This document shows, in pieces, positions 35,510-44,634 of a DNA stretch of 64,000 bases (position 1 is the stretch's first letter; each line of letters begins with the position of its first letter). Source of the stretch: Mesoterricola sediminis (GTDB lineage: Bacteria; Acidobacteriota; Holophagae; Holophagales; Holophagaceae). The stretch is taken from assembly GCF_030295425.1 (NCBI RefSeq), contig NZ_AP027081.1, positions 3,951,001 through 4,015,000 on the forward strand, in the 5' to 3' direction. The notes beneath the pieces were generated by a model that was given only the letters and a program-made list of their open reading frames with translations, had not been told where the DNA came from and ran no database searches. A program made the translations under genes and the position numbers.

Positions 35510-36723
35510 ATGATAGCTCGCTCATCATACTTGGACCGGATCCGGGCCTACCTGGACAAACCCATCGTCAAGGTCATCACCGGCATGCGACGGGTCGGGA
35601 AGAGCACCTTGCTGGGCCAAGTGCGTGAAGAGCTCCTGGCACAGGGGGTCCCGGCCGCCCAGATCCTGAGCATCAACAAAGACCTCGTGGCCTGGGATGG
35701 CGTCCGGACTTACCTGGATCTGGACCGGGCCATCCAGGACACCCTCGCGAGCCAGCCTGCCCCCGCTACCTCATGGTGGACGAGATCCAGGAGATCGAAG
35801 GCTGGGAGAAGGCCATCAACTCGGTCCTCGCCCAGGGGCTGGCCGATGTCCTGATCACCGGTTCCAACGCCCATTTGCCTTCCACGGATCTTGCGACCCT
35901 GCTCACCGGCCGCTATGTGGAGATTCCGGTCTACCCGCTTTCCTTCTCCGAATTCCTGGCCTTCCGCCATGCTGCAGGCGATACGACGGACAGGACCGGA
36001 TGCTTCCGGCAGTTCCTTCGTTATGGCGGCCTTCCCGGGCTGCATGTCCTCCCCCTGGTCGACGACCAGGTCTTCCCGTTCCTGAACGCGATCCTGAACA
36101 CGATCCTCCTGAAGGACATCGTCAAGCGCCACGCCATCCGGGATGTGGGACACCTGGAACGCATCCTGTCCTTCGCCTTCGACAATTGCGGATGTCCCGT
36201 CTCCGCGCGGAGCATCGCGGCCTACTTCAAGAACCAGCAGACCCGCATCACTGCGGACACGGTGCTGAGCTACCTCGCCCACCTCTGCAATGCCTTCCTC
36301 CTCTTCCGCACCGGGCGGTTCGAGATCAAGGGGAAGAAAAACCTGGAGTTCCTGGACAAGTACTACTTGGGGGACCTGGGCCTCCGGCATGCGCTGTTCG
36401 GATACCGGGAGCCCGATGTCGGCGGCCTCCTCGAGAATGTGGTCTTCCTGGAACTCCTTCGCCGTGGCTATCAGGTGAAGGTCGGCATCCTCGACCAGGG
36501 TGAAATCGATTTCATCGCCGAACGCCACGGCGAGCGCCTCTACATCCAGGTGGCATACCTGCTCGCCGGCCCCGAGACCCTCCTGAGGGAATTCGGAAGC
36601 CTTGCGCGGATTCCCGACAACCATCCCAAACTTGTCCTGTCCATGGATGAGGTTGGGCAGGCCCAGCGCGAGGGCATCCGCTGGCAGCACGTCCTGGATT
36701 TCCTGACCGAAACACCGACCTGA
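35510..36723 (+). pseudogene. AAA/DUF4143 ATP-binding protein, frameshifted
   Basis: From ATG 35510 (after GAAGGA) the frame encodes YLDKPIVKVITGMRRVGKST with a Walker A, then breaks. The rest, from Walker B onward (RYLMVDEIQEIEGWEKAINS, near 35765), continues in another frame to 36723 and includes the DUF4143 nuclease-like domain. The break falls at a C5 run (35760-35764), and one added C would restore a ~400-residue protein. So either a 1-nt deletion has inactivated it or this is a sequencing error. Such ATPases are frequent in mobile islands; function unknown. First cassette of the tRNA-linked array. Confidence 0.8.
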
Positions 36724-36764
36724 GGCACCCGCGAGGGCTTCCGGTCTTTGCCAGGCAACGAAAG

Positions 36765-36795
36765 AACGCCTCGAATCGTTGAGATTCAAGGCGTT
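36765..36795. terminator. terminator between cassette 1 and tRNA relic
   Basis: Stem AACGCCT-C-GAATC / GATTC-A-AGGCGTT with one C/A mismatch and a 5-nt loop. It ends the ATPase pseudogene on the plus strand and the tRNA copy on the minus strand. Confidence 0.7.
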
Positions 36796-36811
36796 GTTCA
36801 CAACTCCGATG

Positions 36812-36861
36812 GGTAGCGGGGGCAGGATTTGAACCTGGGTTCGCCTTCGGCTCACCCCGCG
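36812..36861 (-). pseudogene. tRNA-fMet fragment (acceptor and T arm)
   Basis: Positions 36812-36837 are identical to the 3' 26 nt (before CA) of the intact tRNA-fMet copies, through the T arm. After that the match is lost. A later ACCCCGCG (36854-36861) may be the remaining 5' acceptor strand, so this could be an internally deleted tRNA or an attachment-site relic. Confidence 0.75.
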
Positions 36862-36938
36862 GCATGGCTGCGCACGGGCATCCGCCTCCGGCGGACCGGA
36901 AGGGACGCTGCCCCGCAGCGTCAGTCTAGGAATTTCAT

Positions 36939-36957
36939 TTCATTTTTGGGCACCCGG
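36939..36957 (+). repeat. cassette-internal repeat, copy 1
   Basis: TTCATTTTTGGGCACCCGG; 17 of 19 bases match the copy at 38718-38736. Both lie roughly 65-100 bp inside the cassette from the adjoining tRNA fragment, as expected for an integrase arm site. Confidence 0.5.
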
Positions 36958-37162
36958 TGGAGACCTTCCGCCTCCCCGGTCAAGCCATCCTGAGTTTCAT
37001 TTCCCGACTCTGCCGCCCAGCACCGACAGGCAAGCAAACACCCGCCCGCAGATACCAACCACCTACTACTTGGTAGCATTTTTAGTATTTTCTGGACGCC
37101 GCCGGTCCTTGGGCTTAACCCACTAGCGAACTCCTAATCGGGGTCATTTTTAATAGGATGCC

Positions 37163-38509
37163 ATGAAGCTGCCCCATCGGCCGCCCGGCCTATCTGGCTT
37201 GTTCAACCTCCTTAAACCCGGGGACATCCAGGAGATTTTGCATCTCCAGCCAGGCCCCTTGGTAAGGGATGCCTACCTCCACTGGGATGAGTTACGGCAT
37301 CGAAACCCGCCCGAACCCCTGGATCACGAGAAATGGTGGCTCGGCATCAAGTGGGCCCGACAAGCCATTTCCAAGCCCCTCCCACTCCTGGACAAGGAGG
37401 GGCTGCCCTTCCGTTTCGGCTCTCCGGAGCCCATCCTGATCGATCTGCACCACATTGACCAGGACGCCGCAGGGGAAATCCGGTCCGTCAGCGAGGCCGC
37501 CACACCTGCGACCCGGGACCGCTATCTCCTGAAATCGATCATTGAGGGAGCCATTACGTCCAGCCAATTGGAGGGCGCATCCACGACCCGCAAGGTGGCC
37601 GCCGAGATGCTTCGTTCGGGCAGAAGGCCGAAGGATCGCAGCGAGCAGATGATCTTCAACAACTTCATGGCCTTGCAGGCCATCCAGGGATTCAAGGACG
37701 AGCCTCTCACCCCGGGCCGCATCCGTGAAGTCCATCGGTTGGTATCGGAGCACACCCTGGACGATCCCCTTGATGTGGGGCGGCTACGCCGGGCGAACGA
37801 CGTTCATGTCGTCAGCACCGACACCGGCACCTTTCTTCACCAGCCACCCGACTACCGTGAGCTCCCGGAACGCCTCGAGCGGTTGTGCGCGTTCGCGAAC
37901 GCCGGTGAGGACGACCGGCCCTTCGTGCATCCCGTTCTCAGGGCCATTCTGCTTCACTTCATGATCGGTTATGACCACCCCTTCGCCGATGGCAACGGCA
38001 GGACCGCACGGGGCATTTTCTACTGGTCCATGCTGCGCAGCGGGTACTGGTTGACCAAGTTCATCTCGATCTCCCACATCCTGCGCAAGGCCCCAGCCCA
38101 GTATGGAAGAGCATATCTCCTCACCCAGACCGACGGTGGGGACACGACCTACTTCCTCATTCACCAACTCGCCACCATCCGCAAGGCCATCCAAGGACTC
38201 CATGACTACCTCGCCAGAAAGGCCAAGGAACAACGAGGCGCGGAGCGCATGCTGGCGGAGTCGCCAGCCTTGCGAGCCAGGCTCAACCACCGGCAAAAGG
38301 CCCTGCTCACCCATGCGCTGAAACATCCCGGTACGGCCTATCGCATCGAGGACCACCAAAAAACCCATGCCGTTGTCTACCAGACTGCCAGAACCGATCT
38401 GCTGGGGTTGGCAGCCCTGGGCCTTCTCGAAAAGGTCAAGGAAGGGCGCGCCTTCGTGTTCCTCGCTCCGGAGGACCTGGCCGTCAGGATGTCCAGCCAT
38501 GGCCGGTGA
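37163..38509 (+). CDS. Fic-domain protein (putative AMP-transferase)
   Basis: 448 residues. The Fic core motif HPFADGNGRTAR begins at ~272 and matches HxFx(D/E)GNGRxxR completely. A class II inhibitory helix motif SSQLEGA lies near 133, before the Fic domain, so activity is probably self-restrained. A C-terminal winged-helix-like stretch (~375-440) ends the protein. Fic enzymes transfer AMP or related groups to target hydroxyls. Second cassette of the tRNA-linked array, AT-richer than the backbone. An imperfect palindrome (TACCAA-N11-TTGGTA, 37053-37075) lies upstream. Confidence 0.9.
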   Translation: MKLPHRPPGLSGLFNLLKPGDIQEILHLQPGPLVRDAYLHWDELRHRNPPEPLDHEKWWLGIKWARQAISKPLPLLDKEGLPFRFGSPEPILIDLHHIDQDAAGEIRSVSEAATPATRDRYLLKSIIEGAITSSQLEGASTTRKVAAEMLRSGRRPKDRSEQMIFNNFMALQAIQGFKDEPLTPGRIREVHRLVSEHTLDDPLDVGRLRRANDVHVVSTDTGTFLHQPPDYRELPERLERLCAFANAGEDDRPFVHPVLRAILLHFMIGYDHPFADGNGRTARGIFYWSMLRSGYWLTKFISISHILRKAPAQYGRAYLLTQTDGGDTTYFLIHQLATIRKAIQGLHDYLARKAKEQRGAERMLAESPALRARLNHRQKALLTHALKHPGTAYRIEDHQKTHAVVYQTARTDLLGLAALGLLEKVKEGRAFVFLAPEDLAVRMSSHGR

Positions 38510-38569
38510 CAGGCAGGGCACGAGGACTGGGCTTTCCGGAATGCCATCCGGGCTTGCATAGCAAAAGGC

Positions 38570-38601
38570 AAAAGGGGCTCGACTTGCGTCGAGCCCCTTT
38601 T
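38570..38601. terminator. bidirectional terminator between Fic cassette and tRNA fragment
   Basis: Perfect 14-bp stem AAAAGGGGCTCGAC / GTCGAGCCCCTTTT with loop TTGC. A-tract and T-tract on opposite sides make it an intrinsic terminator in both directions. Confidence 0.88.
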
Positions 38602-38606
38602 GCGAT

Positions 38607-38652
<46 letters not shown>

Positions 38653-38717
38653 GCATGGATTTTTGAATTTTATATGGTGAAAATATTTAACTTAAAGAAA
38701 CACCGATGGGCATTTGC

Positions 38718-38736
38718 TTCAATTCTGGGCACCCGG
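38718..38736 (+). repeat. cassette-internal repeat, copy 2
   Basis: TTCAATTCTGGGCACCCGG, matching 36939-36957 at 17 of 19 positions, 66 bp inside the third cassette. Confidence 0.5.
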
Positions 38737-38834
38737 CCTAGCGATGCCGTCAGTCGGTTGCACGATTGATGGCTTTCATTTGGACGGACTAATACGTTTC
38801 AAATGGACGGAGCCTTACCTTACAATTGGACGCC

Positions 38835-40085
38835 ATGGACCCCACTCCGCTCTATCCCCGTTTCGCCGTCCCGCGCCTCCTTGAAGCCTTGGAGGATACC
38901 CCGGTCGTCCTGGTCCACGGCCCTCGCCAGTGCGGCAAGACCACGCTCGCGAAAGCGGTCGGCTTACCCACGAATTATGCATATATCTCGTTTGACGACC
39001 CCATTGCCCTGACCTCTGCCACGGCCGACCCCGTGGGATTCGTGGCCGACCTGGGCGAAAGAACGATCCTGGACGAAGTCCAACGTGTGCCCTTCCTCTT
39101 CGCGTCCCTCAAGGCCGCCGTGGACCGTGACCGCAGGCCGGGTCGTTTCCTGCTCACCGGGTCGGCCAACGTCCTCCTGGTCCCGCAATTATCCGACTCC
39201 CTCGCGGGCCGGATGGAGATCATCCGGCTCCACCCCCTGGCTCAATGCGAACTCACAGCCTGCCCGTCCTCCTTCCTGGACCGGTTGTTCGACGGTGATT
39301 TCCGGGTCGAATCGGCGACCAGACTCGGGGGTGAGTTGGCGAACCGGATCGCCGCCGGCGGCTACCCGGCGGCCCTGGCCCGGTCGTCCCCCCACCGTCG
39401 CGCAACCTGGTATCGCAGCTACCTCGAAACCATCATCCAGCGGGATGTGCGTGATCTGGCACGGATCGCGTCCCTGGATGTCCTGCCCCGGCTTCTGGAG
39501 GGCGCGGCAGGCCAGACGGCTCGCCTATTGAATATCAGTGACCTCGCAGCCCCCCTCCATTTGACCCGGCCGACCATCCGGGACTACACGACGCTCCTGG
39601 AGAACGTGTTCCTCCTCGACGAACTCCAGCCGTGGCACAGCAATCGCCTCAGCCGCCTCATCAAGACGCCCAAGCTGCATTTCGGAGATACCGGTTTGGC
39701 CTGCGCTCTCCTGGGTCTGGACGGACCTGCCCTCTGGAAAGATCGCGGGACACTTCGCCAGTTACTGGAGACCTTCGTCTACCAGGAGCTTCGCCGACAG
39801 GCCGACTGGGGTGCCTCGCCGACCCGCTTCTACCACTTCCGGGACAAGGAAGGCATCGAGGTCGACCTCATTGCCGACCGTGGCGCGGCTGGACTTGCCG
39901 GCATCGAGATCAAGGCTGCGGCAACCGTCACCCCCAAGGACTTCCGCGGGCTCAGGAAACTCAAGGAAGATGCAGGACAGCGGTTCAGGACCGGCGTGGT
40001 TCTCTACGACGGAGAAACCTGCGCGGGCTTCGGCGAAGGAATGTTCGCCGTGCCAGTGAGTTTCCTATGGAAGCCCTGGAAATGA
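38835..40085 (+). CDS. AAA/DUF4143 ATP-binding protein
   Basis: 416 residues from ATG 38835 (a TTG nine bases upstream is possible). The AAA_14-type ATPase has Walker A GPRQCGKTTL (~29-38) and a Walker B-like RTILDEVQRVP (~76). An HTH-like middle is followed by a DUF4143 PD-(D/E)xK-like end with KEGIEVDLI and GIEIKAAATV. Intact, unlike the related gene at 35510. Function of the family is unknown; members cluster in mobile islands. Third cassette of the array. Confidence 0.88.
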   Translation: MDPTPLYPRFAVPRLLEALEDTPVVLVHGPRQCGKTTLAKAVGLPTNYAYISFDDPIALTSATADPVGFVADLGERTILDEVQRVPFLFASLKAAVDRDRRPGRFLLTGSANVLLVPQLSDSLAGRMEIIRLHPLAQCELTACPSSFLDRLFDGDFRVESATRLGGELANRIAAGGYPAALARSSPHRRATWYRSYLETIIQRDVRDLARIASLDVLPRLLEGAAGQTARLLNISDLAAPLHLTRPTIRDYTTLLENVFLLDELQPWHSNRLSRLIKTPKLHFGDTGLACALLGLDGPALWKDRGTLRQLLETFVYQELRRQADWGASPTRFYHFRDKEGIEVDLIADRGAAGLAGIEIKAAATVTPKDFRGLRKLKEDAGQRFRTGVVLYDGETCAGFGEGMFAVPVSFLWKPWK

Positions 40086-40087
40086 CG

Positions 40088-40115
40088 AAGGGGTTCGGCA
40101 GTTGCCGAACCCCTT
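40088..40115. terminator. bidirectional terminator beside tRNA-fMet copy 2
   Basis: 12-bp stem AAGGGGTTCGGC / GCCGAACCCCTT, loop AGTT, beginning 3 bp after the ATPase stop and ending 5 bp before the tRNA 3' end. Confidence 0.8.
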
Positions 40116-40116
40116 C

Positions 40117-40203
<87 letters not shown>

Positions 40204-40272
40204 AGATAAATGCAAGTCCCATAAGGATTTCTGGGGTCTCTTGCATCCTGCCCACAAGCCCCGTCTAACGGA

Positions 40273-40292
40273 CTTGTGGCGTCCTGGTGACA
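40273..40292 (+). repeat. putative integrase arm site, left
   Basis: CTTGTGGCGTCCTGGTGACA, 19 of 20 identical to 46654-46673 in the same orientation. It lies 75 bp inside the left tRNA copy and just upstream of the integrase. Confidence 0.6.
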
Positions 40293-40344
40293 ACAGGCTC
40301 CAGCCGAACATCCAGGTGATCCCTCCTCACCCAGGAGGAATCCC

Positions 40345-41415
40345 ATGGCAAGTTCCCATCCCGGTCTCAAGAAGATCGGTCCGTTCTGGCACTACGAACT
40401 GAGGGTCAATGGACAAAGGCTCCACGGCTCGACCAAGGCAACGGACCTCGCCACCGCAAAGAAGGTCCTGGAGATCAAGCGCCGGGAAGCCCTGGAAGGG
40501 CAATACAGGATCATCAGCCGTATACCGACTCTCAAGGAGGTCTTCGACCAGTGGCTACGGACCCATCAAGGAATTTTCAGCCAGAGGCACCTTGTTCCAA
40601 CGGAATGCGTGTTTCGGAAATGGCTGCAGCCCCGGATGGGTTCGACCAGGACCGACCAGATCGGGAGTAGCCAGGTGGAAAACCTTCGTTCAGACGCCAC
40701 GACTGCTGGGCTCTCGCCACGGACCATCAACAACATCCTGAAGACTCTCCAGGTGCTGCTCAACTACGGCTTCAAGTCGGGGTTCATCAAGGGGCAACCG
40801 ATGAAGATCGGTCTCTTGCGCGTTCAGAAGAAACCTCGCCCTGTCCTTCCCGCCGCCAGGATCAATGAGTTCCTTGAGGCTGTTGACCGAACCGCGACTA
40901 ACCCACACGTCCAGGTGATACTCCGGGTCATGATTGGGCTTGGGCTGCGAGAATCGGAAGCACTCGGGATGCGCTGGGAATGGTTCGACCCTCAGCAGCG
41001 GACCTATGTCGTTGGGAAATCCAAAGGCAGGGAGGCTCGGGTCCTGCCTGTGCCTGAGTGGCTCTGGAATGCCATTCACGGGATGCCGAAGACCCTGAGC
41101 GAATGGGTATTTCCCGCTGAGGATGGCAAACCTCACCGCCCCCAATTCTGCAAGAAGGCTCTCCAGCGGGTCTGCCTCCGCCTCGGACTGGGAAACGTCA
41201 CACAGCACCGATTGAGGGCAACATTTGCGACTCTCCATGCCACTGTGGCAAAGACACCCATTACAGAAATCATGGGCTTGCTCGGGCACAAGGCTGTCAC
41301 CACAACCATGATCTACGTGGAGTCGGCATTGGAGAACAAACGGAAGGCACAGGAGATCATGAGCATGAAATTGGGGTTGGGGATTGAGCCAGCCCGAGTG
41401 GTCTCAGGAATCTGA
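40345..41415 (+). CDS. int: tyrosine recombinase / integrase
   Basis: 356 residues, with strong AGGAGGAAT before the ATG. An N-terminal arm-binding region (~1-60), SAM-like core-binding domain (~65-160) and catalytic domain follow. Catalytic residues visible: Arg in GLGLRESEAL (~203), Lys in SKGREARVLPV, HxxR in QHRLRA (~289), LLGHK (~312) and Tyr in MIYVESA (~324). All are intact. It should recombine the tRNA-fMet-associated repeats to insert or excise this island. A weak 6-bp hairpin (41424-41446) follows. Confidence 0.95.
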   Translation: MASSHPGLKKIGPFWHYELRVNGQRLHGSTKATDLATAKKVLEIKRREALEGQYRIISRIPTLKEVFDQWLRTHQGIFSQRHLVPTECVFRKWLQPRMGSTRTDQIGSSQVENLRSDATTAGLSPRTINNILKTLQVLLNYGFKSGFIKGQPMKIGLLRVQKKPRPVLPAARINEFLEAVDRTATNPHVQVILRVMIGLGLRESEALGMRWEWFDPQQRTYVVGKSKGREARVLPVPEWLWNAIHGMPKTLSEWVFPAEDGKPHRPQFCKKALQRVCLRLGLGNVTQHRLRATFATLHATVAKTPITEIMGLLGHKAVTTTMIYVESALENKRKAQEIMSMKLGLGIEPARVVSGI

Positions 41416-41478
41416 TCCCCTGTAGAGCCTATGCCATAATGGCTCTAATTCCATAGCCAAAAGGAGAAAGCTCGCGTG

Positions 41479-42399
41479 ATGACTCGAACCAAAGCGATCG
41501 TTGTCGGCATTATTGGAATTGCCCTGGTGTCGGTGGCGGCGGGGTTATGGATACGAAGTAAATCCATGAAGAATGCGACCCCGCCGCCATTTCTTGCCTG
41601 GGTGGAGATTAGCCGGGACCCGAAACATAAAGGTGATCTTGACGCCTACCCGCTGATTGCAGTCAAGGGGGGTTCACTCGTAGACATTTCCCTAGACCCC
41701 GAAGCGGAGAAGGCACCATTGCCCTCTATTCCGGTCGAACGATTCCCCCTGAAAGCCAAACCTGTTGTGAGCGGCTTCTTCATGGGTAAGGAACTTGGGC
41801 TCTTGAGGATCAAGTCATACAAGCCGGTCCAGGTCGCTTGCAATGAGCTCGTGCTGGGAAAGGGTGAGTGGGCGGAGAAGGGTAACCGTACATCCGTGCC
41901 ACGTGGCATCAAAGGATTCATTGCTGCGTTCCAACTCCCGAAGCAGAGGTCCTGGGCTTCAACCCTCCCGACCAGCAGGAGGCAGGAAATTGAGGCTAAA
42001 TTCCTGGCGGAAGCACGCACCAAATTCGACTTGGCGCAGGACGTGAATGCAAAGGAGTTTCTACGAAACTGGATATCCCTGGGAGAAAGCAGGGGGGATG
42101 TTGCCTTCTTTGAGGTCCTGTGGAAGGTAGGCGAAGAACTGAAGGTGCTCAATGCCCTTGTCCAAGTCCAGGCACAAGGGGATGCAAAGACCATCTGGGA
42201 AGTCTCAGGGCAAGGTGCGGCAGAGTCCGATGCCGGAATTCCCGTCTACGAATTCCTTGATGCGTTTGACGTGGATGGCGACGGCATTCCTGAACTTGTT
42301 CTCGGATACCACAACTATGAAGCCAACAGCTTCATCCTCATACGCATCCTCCCAGGCAAGCCCACCGAACTTTGGAATGGATCAGGTTACGGTTGCTAA
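41479..42399 (+). CDS. island cargo: membrane-anchored protein with DxDGDG repeat
   Basis: 306 residues from ATG 41479 (GTG 41476 also possible; AAGGAG upstream). An N-terminal signal/anchor helix (~5-24, TKAIVVGIIGIALVSVAAGL) is followed by an exported body of unknown fold. Near the end DVDGDGIPELVLGYHNYE resembles the calcium-binding loop of FG-GAP/VCBS repeats. No family is recognised. Mixed codon wobble shows foreign origin. The next two genes are also exported proteins on the same strand. Confidence 0.7.
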   Translation: MTRTKAIVVGIIGIALVSVAAGLWIRSKSMKNATPPPFLAWVEISRDPKHKGDLDAYPLIAVKGGSLVDISLDPEAEKAPLPSIPVERFPLKAKPVVSGFFMGKELGLLRIKSYKPVQVACNELVLGKGEWAEKGNRTSVPRGIKGFIAAFQLPKQRSWASTLPTSRRQEIEAKFLAEARTKFDLAQDVNAKEFLRNWISLGESRGDVAFFEVLWKVGEELKVLNALVQVQAQGDAKTIWEVSGQGAAESDAGIPVYEFLDAFDVDGDGIPELVLGYHNYEANSFILIRILPGKPTELWNGSGYGC

Positions 42400-42464
42400 T
42401 AAGTAGTGCAAGGAACTCACGATCAATAGGAGATAACCAGCCCTATCCTGTTCCCTGGAGCCCT

Positions 42465-42935
42465 GTGACCAAAGCCATTGTCTATTCACTTGCAGCCCTG
42501 GTCGCCGTGGCTGCATTCACTCAGACCCCGGTTCGACCTGAGGTATTCGATGCTTGGTCCTCCCGGAGAGGAAAGGTGCAGGTTGTAGGGAAAGGGAACG
42601 GCGAGAGTTACCTGGTCTGCAGGGGCAGACGCATTGCAGAGTTCCCAACCCGGGGCTTCCTTTTCGCCTCCTTCCGCCCCTCTGGGGACCTCGGTGACGA
42701 GGTCTTCCTGATTCAATTGAACGCTGCCGACACAGCTTGGTTCCACATCTTGGAAGTGAGGGAGAAGGGCGACATCTGGGTTTCACCTCGCATCGGCAAT
42801 GGTGGCGACCTTCCGAAGGTAGTATTCAAAGCCGGGTGCCTTGAACTCTTGTTCGAGGAACTAGATTATCCCCGGGGCATAGTTCCTGCTCAGTCATGGC
42901 AATTCCAGGGGCATCAACTCGTAAAGATCAGATAA
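42465..42935 (+). CDS. island cargo: putative exported protein
   Basis: 156 residues from GTG 42465, chosen because a signal-peptide-like sequence begins there (TKAIVYSLAALVAVAAFTQT). Its TKAIV opening echoes that of the preceding protein. The mature part is beta-rich with GKVQVVGKGNGESYLVCRGR and GDEVFLIQLN. No family is recognised. It lies 65 bp after the preceding gene and probably shares its transcript. Confidence 0.6.
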   Translation: MTKAIVYSLAALVAVAAFTQTPVRPEVFDAWSSRRGKVQVVGKGNGESYLVCRGRRIAEFPTRGFLFASFRPSGDLGDEVFLIQLNAADTAWFHILEVREKGDIWVSPRIGNGGDLPKVVFKAGCLELLFEELDYPRGIVPAQSWQFQGHQLVKIR

Positions 42936-42968
42936 GCGTTGATTCATGGGAAATGGGTGGAAAATACG

Positions 42969-43457
42969 ATGAGGATCGAACGTGCAAACCAATTTGTTCT
43001 TGCATTGGTGGCAGCAATTCCACTGGGCGCTCAGTCCATGCACCAACCAGCAAAAGATGAACATTCTTTCATAATCCCAAGTCCTATAACGACAGTTAGC
43101 CCTCAGCAATCATCTTTACCTGGAGAATATTATCATTTCCAAGGACTTGGCAATTCCAAAAAATTGACACTGATGAGGGACGGGACATACGCGATTGCTC
43201 ATAGCGCATGTGGAGGACCCATTGGTCTTGCCTATGGCACGTGGGAATTATCTGGTGGGTCAATCACCCTGATGCCGATTCATGAAACCACAAGCATGAA
43301 GCCTTCTCCCAAACACCTACTGGTTGTCAAAAGATCTGGGCAATTGTGTTTTGTTCCTGATTACGCAGTTGGCTATTACGAAACCCATGGTGCGTGCTTC
43401 TTCACCGCCTTCTGCCCATTGAATTGGGACCTTTTTGGACCCCCAGAACATCGTTGA
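42969..43457 (+). CDS. island cargo: secreted protein with GEYYHFQGLG repeat-like fold
   Basis: 162 residues from ATG 42969. The signal peptide (~5-24) ends near IPLGAQS. The mature part contains LPGEYYHFQGLGNSKKLTLM followed by RDGTYAIAHSACGGPIG and YGTWELSGGSITLMP. This recalls a common secreted-protein pattern (GxY..GDGLG..LxLxxDGxY...GxW). Function unknown. It may be a periplasmic lipocalin-like beta protein. Confidence 0.6.
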   Translation: MRIERANQFVLALVAAIPLGAQSMHQPAKDEHSFIIPSPITTVSPQQSSLPGEYYHFQGLGNSKKLTLMRDGTYAIAHSACGGPIGLAYGTWELSGGSITLMPIHETTSMKPSPKHLLVVKRSGQLCFVPDYAVGYYETHGACFFTAFCPLNWDLFGPPEHR

Positions 43458-43974
43458 GAATTGGCATTAAAACCAGGTCGGTAACGCGGTGAAGCTACGG
43501 CTACAGGTTCGAAATGAATTGTCATGACCAGCGTGTGCTGAATCGGGGCGCCATTGCGGTCGCGTCTATCCATCGAGGAGAGAGTGCCGAGTTGCATTGA
43601 TTGTTCCTCGGGAAATGGCTCGGGCTGCGTTCTTCGCGGCGGCTGTGCGGTGCTGGCTTCCATCAGAAAGATACACTGCATGCTCGCTGTCGCAGTTCCC
43701 TGAATCCTCTAGAAGGCGCGCCACGCATGAATTTCCTGATGTTCACCATCATTCTGCTGTGTTGCTGTCTGCGCTGATTCCGCCTATGTCTGTGCAAGGA
43801 TGTGGTCGATGTTTCTATCGAGCAGAGCCCTTAACTATATTCCTTGCGGGTAATATTTGCCCGCCACGATTGGGAGAACATGGGTGTCGAAGTCTCATCA
43901 GGGGACTGAGGCTGCATCGTCTAGTTCGCTCAAAAGCAGACCACGTGCCATGGGCACACGATCTCCTCATTCCG
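43458..43974. other. 517-bp gap without convincing gene
   Basis: AT-richer DNA between the plus-strand cargo genes and the minus-strand replication module. Only weak frames with low-complexity or shadow-like translations are seen. No tRNA, clear hairpin terminator or repeat was recognised. Confidence 0.4.
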
Positions 43975-44418
43975 TTACCAGGGAATGTCTTCATCATCGG
44001 GGTGGACACCAGACCCAGCCTCGGGGTTACTAACCTTAGGCGGTTCTTCGGGGACCATTTCCACATACATCGGCATAGGCTTCTCCTGCATGGCAATGGG
44101 GACGGTGGCACGCTGCGGCTGGGGATTCGCCACCGTCTTTGGCGTCACCTTCATTTTGGGCGTCACTTCGATCTTGGGCGGCATTTCCGCCTTGTGTGGG
44201 TTAGCTTCTACGACTGTGGGCGAGGCTTCTTGGTGGGCTTCACGGTTCAGAGCCTCGGCGACAAGGCAAGAGAGCCCAGCGCGCTGAAGAAGGTCTTCCA
44301 CAAGCGTGTGATTGTCCCAGTCTCTGAAGGCTGCAAGAAGCCTGAGGTCCCGAATGGTCTTCTTGGTCAGGGTGAGGCTTAGCCGGTCGGTCTCTGGCTT
44401 GGTGATGGGATTGCTCAT
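43975..44418 (-). CDS. small island accessory protein, possibly ribbon-helix-helix
   Basis: 147 residues from ATG 44418 with AAGGAGAC just upstream; the frame opens further upstream but without a ribosome site. The N-terminal part (LSLTLTKKTIRDLRLLAAFR) looks like a strand followed by helices, as in RHH/CopG-type DNA-binding proteins. The middle has an imperfect PPKIEVTPKMKVTPK repeat and the tail is acidic (HPDDEDIPW). Downstream of the primase, so possibly a replication or copy-control partner; this is inference. Confidence 0.55.
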   Translation of the reverse strand: MSNPITKPETDRLSLTLTKKTIRDLRLLAAFRDWDNHTLVEDLLQRAGLSCLVAEALNREAHQEASPTVVEANPHKAEMPPKIEVTPKMKVTPKTVANPQPQRATVPIAMQEKPMPMYVEMVPEEPPKVSNPEAGSGVHPDDEDIPW

Positions 44419-44602
44419 TGATGTCTCCTTGATGCCAGCCGTTCCTATGGCTTGGCGATCTGTAGGAAGCACCCGAGCATCCACGGTCGCGGGGTGCGTG
44501 TGAGTAGTCGCACATGTCTCAAAGTGCATGTGCTTGATGGCGGAATTCCGTGCTGGCGACAATTACCAAGGTGCACGGAGGGCGACGGGGGGCGCGTGCC
44601 GC

Positions 44603-44634
44603 GATGTGCATCTGCACACCTGTGCATGGTCACG
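44603..44634. repeat. double-palindrome element, copy A
   Basis: TGTGCA-TC-TGCACA (44605-44618) followed 16 bp on by TGTGCATGGTCACG. The 32-bp block matches 46075-46106 at 27 positions. It straddles the primase stop codon, upstream of the small accessory gene. Confidence 0.6.

Noticed and set aside
36838-36930. GC-rich hairpins such as GACGCTG-N5-CAGCGTC as an RNA gene
   Set aside because: Short isolated stems with no promoter or conserved shape; more likely debris from cassette junctions.
43376-43681. Minus-strand frame of ~100 residues in the island
   Set aside because: Has an AGGA before an internal Met at 43603 but overlaps the secreted cargo gene antisense and shows no motif; left as unsupported.
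43597-44382. Plus-strand frame opposite the small accessory gene
   Set aside because: His/Arg/Leu-rich shadow of the minus-strand gene that has a good ribosome-binding site.
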